DNA of 19,488 nucleotides from an uncultured Sutterella sp. GTDB taxonomy: Bacteria > Pseudomonadota > Gammaproteobacteria > Burkholderiales > Burkholderiaceae_F. The position numbers were made by a program, and so were the translations under genes. The stretch spans positions 1 through 19,488 of the forward strand of contig UPZS01000042.1 of assembly GCA_900538905.1 (NCBI GenBank), in the 5' to 3' direction. Below the pieces are notes generated by a model. The model made no database searches. It saw nothing but the letters and a program-made list of their open reading frames with translations, and was not told where the DNA came from. Below are positions 7,665 to 15,376 of this stretch, piece by piece (position 1 is the first letter of the stretch; each line of letters starts with the position of its first letter).

Positions 7665-8723
7665 GTGACAAGAAGGTTCGAGAACGTGAGCCTTTTTGAC
7701 GATACGCCCCCGATGTCCGGCCCCGTTGTTGCCGAGCCGGCCGATCGGGATCTTGTGCGTACGGCGCAGAAGCTGCCGCGCAACATTTATCTGGGAACGT
7801 CGAGCTGGAATTTCCCCGGGTGGAGAGGCATCGTTTGGTCGCATGCCTCCGGCTTGTCACAGCTTTCTCAACAGGGGTTGCCAGCATATTCCAAGTATCC
7901 GATTTTCCGAACGGTTGGAATTGACAGAGCTTTCTATCGGCCTTTGCCGCAGAGTGTTTATGCTGGGTTTTCCGATCAGGTGCCCGACGACTTTCGCTTT
8001 CTTGTCAAAGCGCCTCAGGTTGTCTGCGACAGCGTGACGCGAGATCATACGGGAAAGCCGCTTCATGCCAATCCCGACTATCTCAACGCTGATCGGGCAC
8101 TCGATGAGTTTGTCTTGCCAGTGCTCGAAGGGTTGGGCTGCAAAGCGGGAGTCCTAGTTTTTGAGATGCCCAATATCCCGCGGCATGCTTTGATTGAGCG
8201 GCCAGCGCAGTACGCGGCCATCGCCACGATGGCGAATTTCTTTTCGGAGATCAAATCCAGAATGCCGACGCAGTCCGTGACGCTAGCTGTTGAAATGCGC
8301 ACACGTGTGCTGCTTACGCCGCGTTGGGTAAAGGAAATGGCAAGTACCGGCGTGCGTCCCGTGTTGTCATTGCATCCGTCCATGCCGAGCATCATGCGTC
8401 AAACCGACATGCTGCGGCTTTTTGATGCTCCGGGTGTTGATGTCGGACCTTGGCAGGCCGCCGGAGACATTGTTATTCGCTGGTCGCTTGCGGCCGGCGG
8501 AACGTATACGGGACTCAAGCGCGATTGGGCGCCCTTTAACAGGATTCAACAGGAAGACATTGTCGCCCGAGAAGGCATCGTGTGGCTGTTGAAACTTGCC
8601 AAAGCGTCCGGTGTGCGAGCTTTCGTTGTGGCCAATAACAAAGCCGAGGGCTGCGCGCCGCTTACCATGCGCGCCATTGCCGAGAGTTTGACCGGTACCT
8701 GGCAAAAAGCGAAGCCGGATTAG
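7665..8723 (+). CDS. DUF72-family protein
   Basis: DUF72 proteins are predicted TIM-barrel proteins of unknown biochemical function. The family blocks are clear: YLGTSSWNFPGWRGIVW (residues 42-58), then TVGIDRAFYRPLP and the DDFRFLVKAP segment in the first half. A GTG start at 7665 is preferred because AGGAG lies eight bases upstream, giving 352 residues. An upstream ATG at 7584 falls inside the preceding terminator and is rejected. A further ATG (7713) would also keep the domain intact. The first 40 residues precede the domain and look disordered. The last codons overlap the terminator of the convergent small lipoprotein gene. Confidence 0.85.
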   Translation: MTRRFENVSLFDDTPPMSGPVVAEPADRDLVRTAQKLPRNIYLGTSSWNFPGWRGIVWSHASGLSQLSQQGLPAYSKYPIFRTVGIDRAFYRPLPQSVYAGFSDQVPDDFRFLVKAPQVVCDSVTRDHTGKPLHANPDYLNADRALDEFVLPVLEGLGCKAGVLVFEMPNIPRHALIERPAQYAAIATMANFFSEIKSRMPTQSVTLAVEMRTRVLLTPRWVKEMASTGVRPVLSLHPSMPSIMRQTDMLRLFDAPGVDVGPWQAAGDIVIRWSLAAGGTYTGLKRDWAPFNRIQQEDIVAREGIVWLLKLAKASGVRAFVVANNKAEGCAPLTMRAIAESLTGTWQKAKPD

Positions 8724-8735
8724 CCGTACTTCGCT
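8704..8735 (-). terminator. Terminator of the small lipoprotein gene
   Basis: AGCGAAG (8708-8714) pairs with CTTCGCT (8729-8735). On the minus strand the stem runs into TTTTTG. It overlaps the stop codon region of the convergent DUF72 gene, so the two genes share 3' DNA. Confidence 0.7.
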
Positions 8736-8743
8736 TCAGAGTG

Positions 8744-8950
8744 TTAACGACGAGGACCGCCGCCGGGACCGCCCGGACCTCCGCCGCCAGGCCCTGGGCC
8801 TCCGGGACCACCAGCTGGTCCACCGCCGGGACCGCCGGCGCCGGGGCCGCCGGGAGGCGGACCGGGACGACGATGATGATGCGGACAACCTGTCAAAACC
8901 AATGCCGATAAGGCAATGGCTGCTGCCAGTAATGTGCGTCTCTTTTCCAT
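8744..8950 (-). CDS. Small Gly/Pro-rich lipoprotein
   Basis: The 68-residue product begins MEKRRTLLAAAIALSALVLTGC, a textbook type II signal peptide with lipobox LTGC and the lipidated Cys at residue 22. The mature part starts PHHHRRPGPPPGG and continues as an almost pure Gly/Pro tract with a few Ala and a final GPRR. GGGAG lies five bases before the ATG, and a terminator follows, so the gene is real despite its low complexity. The His-rich start (CPHHHRR) could bind metal, but no function is known to me. Its strongly GC-biased codons (around 8755-8876) create long shadow reading frames. Confidence 0.75.
   Translation of the reverse strand: MEKRRTLLAAAIALSALVLTGCPHHHRRPGPPPGGPGAGGPGGGPAGGPGGPGPGGGGPGGPGGGPRR
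8755..8876. repeat. GC-rich Gly/Pro-coding low-complexity tract
   Basis: The tract is dominated by GGACCGCC, CCGGGACC and related units encoding GGPGG and PGGP. Its GC content is visibly far higher than the flanks. Slippage-prone repeats of this kind often vary in length between strains. Confidence 0.6.
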
Positions 8951-9077
8951 ACGTTCTCCCTTGTTTGAAACACAGGAGGTATCGGCTTCTCAAAGAGGAT
9001 ACCAGGTTGATTTTACGGGAGATTTTGGCTGATTTTGACGCGATCGGAGGCGAAATTCAGTGTTGCCGACGTTGAAT

Positions 9078-9119
9078 AAAAAACAAAGTGGACTTCCGAT
9101 TTTATCCAAAGTCAACTTT
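9078..9119 (-). terminator. Intrinsic terminator of the nitroreductase gene
   Basis: Arms 9085-9095 (AAAGTGGACTT) and 9109-9119 (AAGTCAACTTT) pair over 11 positions with one mismatch. On the minus strand the stem is followed by G and six T (plus-strand A-run 9078-9083). Confidence 0.7.
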
Positions 9120-9174
9120 CGGATTTATCAGGATTCTTTGCTCACGGAGTTCGTTTCTCGAAGGACTGACTGAA

Positions 9175-9729
9175 TTAGGACCAGACACTAATTGGGGCGT
9201 TTCTTGCCTCGGGCTCAAAGGTCACCCCTTCGGCGGGAGTACCGATTGTGATCCAGGCAACGAGTTTCTCGGACCGATCCTTACAGAAAGCCGCTTGAAG
9301 AATCGGGCTTTCAAGGATGGATCCCGAAAGTGTGATGGCGCCGAACCCTTGAACCTTGAGTGCCAACAGGAACTGCTCCAATGCGGCACCGGCAGAAATC
9401 AGGGATTCCGTAGCGTTGCCGTTGGCAGACAGGTTCACCACGAGGGCGACAAGCATAGGCCCCTTGAAGGCTTTGCTGGCGGCGCGTTTCTGTTTTTCTT
9501 CATCGGAGCCCTGCATGGCGGCTGCGCCGCGAAAGAGTTCAGCTAGTTTGTCGCGCTTGATGTCAGGGATGACGACGAAGCGGCAGGGGAAATCGTCGCC
9601 ATGCACCGGGGCGCGCAGGGCGGCGCGGGCAGCGGTCTCGATCTGATCTTTCGTCGGAAACGGCAGCGTCAGATACTTGGGCTTGAGACTGCGGCGGGTG
9701 AGAAGAGCATTTAAAAGTTCGTTGGACAT
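9175..9729 (-). CDS. YdjA-type nitroreductase family protein
   Basis: The 184-residue flavoprotein of the nitroreductase fold (FMN-dependent, NAD(P)H-using) is cytoplasmic. The start at 9729 has AGAGGA six bases upstream; the ORF extends 54 bases further but without a ribosome site. The N-terminal LLTRRSLKP (about residues 9-17) is the FMN-phosphate-binding Arg-Arg-Ser element. The ALRAPVHGDDFPCRFVVI segment (near 37-54) parallels E. coli YdjA RAPDHKSMQPWHFFVI, the second FMN contact. A glycine-rich ALKVQGFGAITLSG block near 125-138 matches the family. The physiological substrate is unknown. It is monocistronic, with its own terminator, and is unrelated in direction or spacing to the respiratory operon. 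Confidence 0.87.
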   Translation of the reverse strand: MSNELLNALLTRRSLKPKYLTLPFPTKDQIETAARAALRAPVHGDDFPCRFVVIPDIKRDKLAELFRGAAAMQGSDEEKQKRAASKAFKGPMLVALVVNLSANGNATESLISAGAALEQFLLALKVQGFGAITLSGSILESPILQAAFCKDRSEKLVAWITIGTPAEGVTFEPEARNAPISVWS

Positions 9730-9821
9730 GTCCGGTCCTCTAAAAGTTGTTCTTTGGATTCTAGAACCAACGACCGGCAACAAGGCACACCGGGGGGAAC
9801 TGTTCGGTTTTGCAAAGATTC

Positions 9822-9850
9822 CTCTCCGCGGATTCGACTCTAGCGGGGAG
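9822..9850. other. Unassigned hairpin upstream of the nitroreductase gene
   Basis: CTCTCCGC (9822-9829) and GCGGGGAG (9843-9850) pair over 8 positions including one G-T pair. The hairpin lies about 95 bases upstream of the nitroreductase start. No T-run follows it. Role unknown. Confidence 0.35.
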
Positions 9851-9921
9851 TAGGTCGGTTGTTTTCGTGGATTAGCGTTTATCCGCGAAGCTTCATTAGA
9901 ACGTGCTCATGCCGAACATAC

Positions 9922-9985
9922 TAAAAAAAGCCGCATCCAATGAAGAATGCGGCTTTGAAGGCAACTGTTGAGAAATGACAGTTGC
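9922..9985 (-). terminator. Tandem hairpins ending the respiratory operon
   Basis: The first hairpin after the ttrA-like stop is GCAACTGT/ACAGTTGC (9961-9968 and 9978-9985). The second is a perfect 10-bp stem, AAAGCCGCAT/ATGCGGCTTT (9927-9936 and 9947-9956). On the minus strand the second runs directly into seven T (A-run 9923-9929), a strong rho-independent terminator. No further gene continues on this strand, which sets the operon's downstream end. Confidence 0.88.
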
Positions 9986-10007
9986 GGACCCTTATATCAG
10001 AGGAGAC

Positions 10008-12941
10008 TTAGATTTTTTCCAGGCGCACAGGAATACCGGTACGGCAGTTGCCGGCTGCCCAGTAGTCGTTAAGTGCAGAAACCTTGCCCGGACGCGTTGG
10101 GTCATACGGCACCAAGTGGTTGACTGCTACACCTCCGGCGCGAGCTTTGATGCCAGGTAGTTTCTTGCCGTCAACGATGCGGTCTTCCGCGCCATAAGCC
10201 CAGTGTCCGTATGCATGAGCAATACAGACTGCACCCGGTGCGACACCTTCATCGCAGTAGAGAATGCCCTGAGCCGGTGTGCCGTTGGGGCTTACGATGC
10301 GAACTTTGTCGCCCTTCTTCAGGCCAAGTTTCTTAGCGGTGGCGGAGTGCACTTGCACGAAGTTCTCGGGAGAGATTTCCGTGCAGTGAGCAAAGGCAAC
10401 GGAGTAGTTGCTGCGCAAAATGGGCTTAAAGCTGCTCATGAGCAACGGGAAATCTTTTTTACTCCAATGCTTGCTCCAGCTGTCACCGTTAAAGAAGCGG
10501 GGTTCGTCAAGCACGGGCACGCCCGGATAAGGCTTGCCGGAGTAGCAGTGACGAATGGCAGGCATGGCAGGATTGAAGAATTGCAGATACTTGCCGCCGC
10601 CGTTGAACATGAAGTTGCCGTTGTAGCGCTCGGGTTCGTCATAGTAACCGCCGCGAGACAGCAAGGCTTCGACCTTGGCGGCCTCTGCTTTGGTCAGACG
10701 CGGAGAAACCATCTTCATTGCGCGATCCAGACCGGCAAATTTACGGTCGGAGGCCGTCACCTTGGGCAGGTTTGCGCACTGTTCGGCGACGTTGCTCAAA
10801 TAGCGTGCATACCAGTCGTCATAGGTAAGCAAATCCGCTTTGCCGCCATCTTTTTTAGCGATAGCTCCCTTGCCGAAGCCCGGAAGCTTCATGGCTGCCG
10901 CGCAGTCAAAGAGGAACTCTTCCATGCAGACATGGCGTCCTTTCTTATTGACAACGGTTCGCGGCTCAACGACCGGAACACCTGCCACGACGCAGACATT
11001 AAAGTTGCCCCACGTACGGTCGCAAGCGTATTCCTCGTACATGACACGATCAGGGATGATGTAGTCGGCGTAGCAATTCGTCTCATTGATGAAAGCGTCG
11101 ATTGCGACAAACAGCGGCAAAGACTTGGGATCCTTAACTGCATCAATGACTTTGGAGTTAATGCTTGATGCGCTGTAGAGCACATTGCTGCGCCAATTGA
11201 TGAGAGCCTTGGCAGGATACGGATCCTTGTTGGCCAAAGCTACAAACATCTCCGCAGCATTGCCCGCCACGTAACCCGGGTTCATCGGGTGATACACATG
11301 GCTGGCGGGGTAGGGGTTCTTGCCTGCTTTGACCTTTTCTTTGTATTCGGTCGAATCTTCGTAGGGAGCATTGAAGCAGACATTCATGGTGGCTGTTTGT
11401 TCAGCAGCCCCGGCAACCTCACCAAGGTTGTAGTTTCCTTCAAAGCCCATGAAGGCGCCGTTGCCGTAGAGGGCGCCGCCCTTGACGTCATGACTGCCCG
11501 CGAGCGAATTAAGGATGCAAAGCAACCAGGCGCTCATGATGGCATCAGCACCGTTGTTGCCGGCATTGGACACGGCGACAACGCGGCGGTTGTGCGAGCA
11601 GAACTCCCGTGCAATTTCCTGCATACGTTCAACCGATGCGCCGCATCGCTGAGAGTACTCCTTCATGGAATAGCGAAGGGCCTCTTTACGCAGAAGTTCA
11701 AGGCTTGATACGAGACGAACGCTGGAGCCGTCGGTCTTTTTGAAGGAACCGTCCACAAAAAGGTCGGCCGGACCGGCTGTTTCGGCATTGACCAACTTAC
11801 CGTCGACAGCGACGACGCCTTGGGCATCCTTACCCAAGCCGAAATCTTTGGCCAGAGCCGGCGTTTGCGTCTTAATGTCAATCAACAGCGTTGCATTGGT
11901 CCAGTTGATTTCGCCGTTTTTCTTGGCGCAAGCTTCGTTGGGGTTACGCAGGAAAGACTCCAGATAGAGCTTTTCTTCAAAAATCGTGCGTACCAAACCG
12001 TAAAGGAATGCAGTATCGCTGCCGGGAAGAATCGGCTGCCAGCGTGCTTCGGTATTGTTCACAACATTGCCGCGCAAAATGGGGTCAACGCAAACGTATT
12101 TCACCTTGCGATCGACTCGTGCATCGGCGACAGCGCGACCAAGACGGTTGATACTTGCTCCGGAAGAGCCCGGCGAAGTGCCCATGAAAATGGCGTATTC
12201 GAAATTGTTCCAATCGACATCGCACATACCGGCCGCCACTTCGGGGGCCAAGCCGAGCGAATAGCCGACGCCGACTGCAGCGCCGCAGTATGCATGTTTG
12301 GTGCAAAGATTGACGGAGCCGAAGGCCTGCGTGATGAAGCGACGATAAAAGCCGCCGCGCATGGTGTCTTCTTCGTTAAACGTCGCAAAAAGCTGATTGG
12401 CGGCCGTGCCGAATTCAGGGTAGCCTTTGCGAGCGGGCGTTTTTAGGTCGCGGATTTTTCTCAGACCGTCGACATGACCTTCGCCAAACAGATTGCCGCC
12501 TTCGACAATTTCCTTTACTGCCTGTTCGTAGGAAATGGTCTTCCACTTGTTTTCACCGCGCTTGCCGGCGCGCTTGAGCACTTGAGTGACTCGTCGCGGA
12601 TCAGTGATGCTGTCGGGGCCCGATGAACCTTTGCCGCAAACCGTTGCGCGATGTTCCAGGCCTGCATCGCCGGTGAGCATTTCAAACGCTTTTTCAACCG
12701 GAGTGTTCAGAGGCAAAGGTTTGCCGCCGGAGACCACCTCGCAGTACGGGTTGCCGGCCACTCTCGTGACCGTATTTGTTTTTTCATCCACACGATAGCG
12801 AAGACCGCACATATTGTTGCAGGTAAAGCATCGGGTAAAGCCGACGCGGATGCCGTCACGCACCTGCAACTTGCCGTTGACACGGACGAATTCGGGGGCT
12901 GCGGCGTTACCGAAGACGGGTTTTTTGATGTCTTGACTCAT
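10008..12941 (-). CDS. ttrA: Tetrathionate reductase-like catalytic subunit (Mo/bis-MGD)
   Basis: The 977-residue molybdopterin oxidoreductase matches recalled Salmonella TtrA along its length. Shared blocks are an Fe-S motif Cys38-x2-Cys41-x3-Cys45-x56-Cys102, GKRGE.KW, EGGxLFGEGHVDGLR (147-161), the HAYCG block with Cys219 as likely Mo ligand, FMGTSP, FIAIDAFMNET-type and YGHxxxGA segments, and a G.P...EKI end. TtrA reduces tetrathionate to thiosulfate in the periplasm during anaerobic respiration; related enzymes act on arsenate or selenate, so the exact substrate is inferred. The start at 12941 has AGAGGA six bases upstream. Unlike Salmonella TtrA there is no twin-arginine leader: the N-terminus MSQDIKKPVF is soluble-looking. 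Export therefore probably relies on the TtrB-like partner encoded 11 bases upstream. Confidence 0.88.
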   Translation of the reverse strand: MSQDIKKPVFGNAAAPEFVRVNGKLQVRDGIRVGFTRCFTCNNMCGLRYRVDEKTNTVTRVAGNPYCEVVSGGKPLPLNTPVEKAFEMLTGDAGLEHRATVCGKGSSGPDSITDPRRVTQVLKRAGKRGENKWKTISYEQAVKEIVEGGNLFGEGHVDGLRKIRDLKTPARKGYPEFGTAANQLFATFNEEDTMRGGFYRRFITQAFGSVNLCTKHAYCGAAVGVGYSLGLAPEVAAGMCDVDWNNFEYAIFMGTSPGSSGASINRLGRAVADARVDRKVKYVCVDPILRGNVVNNTEARWQPILPGSDTAFLYGLVRTIFEEKLYLESFLRNPNEACAKKNGEINWTNATLLIDIKTQTPALAKDFGLGKDAQGVVAVDGKLVNAETAGPADLFVDGSFKKTDGSSVRLVSSLELLRKEALRYSMKEYSQRCGASVERMQEIAREFCSHNRRVVAVSNAGNNGADAIMSAWLLCILNSLAGSHDVKGGALYGNGAFMGFEGNYNLGEVAGAAEQTATMNVCFNAPYEDSTEYKEKVKAGKNPYPASHVYHPMNPGYVAGNAAEMFVALANKDPYPAKALINWRSNVLYSASSINSKVIDAVKDPKSLPLFVAIDAFINETNCYADYIIPDRVMYEEYACDRTWGNFNVCVVAGVPVVEPRTVVNKKGRHVCMEEFLFDCAAAMKLPGFGKGAIAKKDGGKADLLTYDDWYARYLSNVAEQCANLPKVTASDRKFAGLDRAMKMVSPRLTKAEAAKVEALLSRGGYYDEPERYNGNFMFNGGGKYLQFFNPAMPAIRHCYSGKPYPGVPVLDEPRFFNGDSWSKHWSKKDFPLLMSSFKPILRSNYSVAFAHCTEISPENFVQVHSATAKKLGLKKGDKVRIVSPNGTPAQGILYCDEGVAPGAVCIAHAYGHWAYGAEDRIVDGKKLPGIKARAGGVAVNHLVPYDPTRPGKVSALNDYWAAGNCRTGIPVRLEKI

Positions 12942-12952
12942 GTGAAATCCTC

Positions 12953-13654
12953 TTAACGCTGCCATTGAATCGGTTTGGTCTGAAGCATGGCCTTATCATC
13001 GATGTCATCAGGCAGACCGATGTAGAAGATGTTGGGTTTGGTGCCAAGGTCGGACAACAGAGCGTAAACCTTGTTTTCTTTCACCAGGCGATAAATTTCG
13101 CTGTTTTCGTCATTCAGGTCGCCGAATACGCGAGCCTTGCCGATGCAAGTTTCCACGCAGGCCGGCAACAGCCCTTCCTGTAATCGGTGGATGCAGAAAT
13201 TGCATTTTTCAGGAGCTGTCTTAAATTCGGGATCAGCCTTGCGGGCGCCGTACGGGCAGGCTTTGGTGCAAGCCTGACAGTGGATGCACTTGTTGTAGTC
13301 AATGACGACGATGCCGTCTTCGGGACGTTTGTACGTGGCTTTGGCGGGACACACGGCTACGCAGGGCGGGTTGTCGCAATGGTTGCATTGGTGCGGCATC
13401 GGCAAGACAGCGCTGCCGAAGGACTTTCCTGTGACCGTGACTTGACTGACGTCGGTTCGGCTGCGGCCGACAGGCGTCTTGTTTTCCATGGCGCAGCTTA
13501 CGGTGCATGAAAGGCAGCCGGTGCAGCGTCGAACGTCAAAGACCATGGCATAGCGCTTGCCGGGGGTTTTGGCCAAGAGCTGCGCGCTGGGAATCAGGGT
13601 AAAAACCGTTCCTGCCGCCATCATCTCTAGCAGTGAGCGTCGATTGATCAGCAT
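12953..13654 (-). CDS. ttrB: TtrB-like four-[4Fe-4S] ferredoxin subunit with Tat-like leader
   Basis: The 233-residue electron-transfer subunit has four cysteine groups for [4Fe-4S] clusters: Cys44/47/50/54, Cys90/93/98/102, Cys123/126/129/133 and Cys151/154/166/170. The order and spacing, together with RYAMVFDVRRCTGC, CNHCDNPPC and LLPACVETC, match recalled Salmonella TtrB closely. Residues 1-29 carry an INRRSLLEMM twin-arginine-like motif followed by a hydrophobic stretch ending SAQLLAK, so this subunit may direct Tat export of the folded TtrAB pair. It lies between the cytochrome b gene (91 bases upstream, with a strong hairpin) and ttrA (11 bases downstream). Its ATG lacks a clear ribosome site, unlike every other gene in the operon. 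Confidence 0.88.
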   Translation of the reverse strand: MLINRRSLLEMMAAGTVFTLIPSAQLLAKTPGKRYAMVFDVRRCTGCLSCTVSCAMENKTPVGRSRTDVSQVTVTGKSFGSAVLPMPHQCNHCDNPPCVAVCPAKATYKRPEDGIVVIDYNKCIHCQACTKACPYGARKADPEFKTAPEKCNFCIHRLQEGLLPACVETCIGKARVFGDLNDENSEIYRLVKENKVYALLSDLGTKPNIFYIGLPDDIDDKAMLQTKPIQWQR

Positions 13655-13674
13655 AGTTTTTCTGTGTACGTAGG

Positions 13675-13719
13675 AGCCGAGCTCCGTCCGAACGAGAATC
13701 GTTCGGGCAGAGTCCGGCT
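13675..13719 (-). promoter_or_regulatory. Strong intercistronic hairpin before the ttrB-like gene
   Basis: The inner stem CCGAACGA/TCGTTCGG (13688-13695 and 13699-13706) is perfect with a three-base loop. It is extended outward by AGCCG/CGGCT (13675-13679 and 13715-13719). There is no T-run on either side, so it is not a standard terminator. It ends 20 bases before the ttrB-like ATG in the only sizeable gap within the operon. It may be an RNase-processing or stability element setting the ratio of the two halves of the operon. Confidence 0.5.
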
Positions 13720-13745
13720 GAATTTAGGAGGTAGAGACAGACAAG

Positions 13746-14705
13746 TTACTTGGAGACCTTGGCGTACCACAGGTTGTGGTTCTGCTTGGCCCAGTTTTCA
13801 TCGCACTTGCCGTTGATCATGTTCTGCATGCCGCCTTCGCTCATCACAGCGCCCATGAAGATATGGATCACGGTGAAGGCGCCGAGCACGACAGCACTGA
13901 TGATGTGGATGATCAGAGCCAGCAATGCGCCGTTCTTATCCACTCCGCCGAAAAGATCCGGATAGAGCATCATCAGGCCTGTGACAATCAAGGCCAGGCC
14001 GAAGATGAAGACGGTCCAGAAATAAGCCTTCTCACCGGCGTTGGCAAAACCAGCATCCGGATGCTTGGCTTTACCGCCGAAGTTGATGTACCCACCGAGG
14101 CAGGCAAACCATTTGGCGTCGCAGCTTTCAGGGAACTGACGAGCAGCCCATTTGATCATGATGATCACGGCGCCGACGATGAAGGGGAAGGCGAAGAAGT
14201 TATGGAACATCACGCTTGCATCCACAAAGGAGGCAAAGTGCGTCGGGCTCATCAGAGGCTCGAGCCAGAAGCGGCCGGCACCGATGACCAATCCCGAAAG
14301 AATCAGGATCAGGCAGGGAATGGCGGCAAGCCAGTGCAGAGCCACATCAAGCGGAGACCAGCGGTTGATCAGTTTTCCGGAAAAGCCGTTTTCAAGCTTT
14401 GCCCGGCCATTGAAGATCACGAAAATCGTGAAGAGAATGGCGACGAGAACAACGCTCATGAAAATGACGTTGCCGATCGTTGCAGCTGATTGAACGAAGG
14501 AAAGGTAACCTTCGCTAACGCCTTCGGGCAGATAGGTCTTGGTGTAAGCCGGGTTGCTGGCGTAGCCCAACAATTGAGGAATGTCGTTGTTGACAACATG
14601 CTCCTGGACTTGCATCCAAAACTCGGGCTGGTGCACGGCGGTCTCTTCGGCAGCGGCGGCCGCCGTCGTGAGGGTCATGCCGGAAAGGAAAGCCAATTTT
14701 TTCAT
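13746..14705 (-). CDS. FdhC/FdnI-type diheme cytochrome b subunit
   Basis: The 319-residue membrane protein resembles the cytochrome b (gamma) subunit of respiratory formate dehydrogenases, especially the longer FdhC type with an N-terminal signal peptide (residues 1-19, ending TAAAAA). After a periplasmic stretch there are four strong membrane segments, near 75-98, 122-145, 166-186 and 228-285 (the last region holding two passes if the initial segment is counted separately). Candidate heme ligands are His124, His168, His267 and His281. The 14-residue spacing of the last pair equals that of E. coli FdnI His155/His169. It would exchange electrons with the quinone pool. It overlaps the chaperone gene by ATGA and precedes ttrB/ttrA. 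No formate dehydrogenase catalytic gene is present, so it probably serves the reductases here. Confidence 0.85.
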   Translation of the reverse strand: MKKLAFLSGMTLTTAAAAAEETAVHQPEFWMQVQEHVVNNDIPQLLGYASNPAYTKTYLPEGVSEGYLSFVQSAATIGNVIFMSVVLVAILFTIFVIFNGRAKLENGFSGKLINRWSPLDVALHWLAAIPCLILILSGLVIGAGRFWLEPLMSPTHFASFVDASVMFHNFFAFPFIVGAVIIMIKWAARQFPESCDAKWFACLGGYINFGGKAKHPDAGFANAGEKAYFWTVFIFGLALIVTGLMMLYPDLFGGVDKNGALLALIIHIISAVVLGAFTVIHIFMGAVMSEGGMQNMINGKCDENWAKQNHNLWYAKVSK

Positions 14706-15376
14706 ATCGAATCCTTTGTCCCGTGAAGGGAACGGGGAGGTTGAACGACAGCAGTCGTCTCTTCCCCTGACATGGTGTTGCTAAGTGCAATGTCCTTGTG
14801 CTGAACCGTGAGCAGTTCGGAAAGCGCCTGTGCCCAAGCGCGCCAGAACGGATGTCTGGCATCCTGCTGCATGGCTTCGAGGAACTTCCCGGCCCAGTGG
14901 CCGAGATGTTCAGCCCAGAAGCGAGATGCCGCTTCTCTGAGCAGTTCGGCTTCCTGCGTTTTGCCTTCTTTTTCGTAGGCTGACGCAAAAGCATGCGTGG
15001 CGTAACAGAACTCCAGTTCATAGCCGAAGAAGTCAACGGGCTCGTTCATGTCGCCGACAGCGAGTCCGATTTCTTCATAGGAGTACTGAACGGCGGCGCT
15101 GAAACGATTGTTCAGCACACGTCTTCCGGTACGCCAGACGCTTTCGTAGGGCGGCACGGTCAGTCGATAAGGACCAATGCACATACGATTGAATTCCGCT
15201 TCGGCTTCGTCGGTGTCGCTCGCGGCCTGAGCGCACGCCAGTGCAAGGTCTTTGCGGTCGTATTTCTGAGCCCAGATTCCGAGCTCTTCATAGACCGAGG
15301 CCTTGGCAGGATGAAAGACGGGCTCTTTGAACAGCTTCAGAGCCGACACAAACGAATCGATCTGCGAGACAGTCAT
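14702..15376 (-). CDS. TorD-family chaperone for Mo oxidoreductase maturation
   Basis: The 224-residue cytoplasmic, mostly helical protein carries TorD/DmsD-type signatures: FNRMCIGPYRLTVPPYESVWRTG (residues 62-84, shown here only as a labelled span), EPVDFFGYELEF (112-123) and FWAEHLGHWAGKF (153-165). Such chaperones bind the Tat signal of a Mo enzyme and delay export until the cofactor is inserted. The DmsA-like enzyme two genes upstream is the obvious client. ATG at 15376 is chosen, with AGGGAG upstream; it overlaps the preceding stop as TGATG. A TTG codon lies immediately before it. The gene's end overlaps the cytochrome b start as ATGA, implying translational coupling. Confidence 0.9.
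   Translation of the reverse strand: MTVSQIDSFVSALKLFKEPVFHPAKASVYEELGIWAQKYDRKDLALACAQAASDTDEAEAEFNRMCIGPYRLTVPPYESVWRTGRRVLNNRFSAAVQYSYEEIGLAVGDMNEPVDFFGYELEFCYATHAFASAYEKEGKTQEAELLREAASRFWAEHLGHWAGKFLEAMQQDARHPFWRAWAQALSELLTVQHKDIALSNTMSGEETTAVVQPPRSLHGTKDSI

Noticed and set aside
8755..8876. CRISPR-like repeats
   Set aside because: The repeats are short, irregular and in frame with Gly/Pro codons, without spacers of constant length.
8736..8993. Ser/Arg-rich 85-residue minus-strand frame overlapping the lipoprotein
   Set aside because: The RRR/SSS runs come from reading the Gly/Pro codons out of frame; the lipoprotein frame has the lipobox and ribosome site.
13746..14705. A complete formate dehydrogenase operon suggested by the FdhC-type cytochrome b
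   Set aside because: Neither catalytic subunit has the Cys/Sec-His pair of formate dehydrogenases; one is TtrA-like and the other has Cys-Thr with DmsA-type Fe-S spacing.
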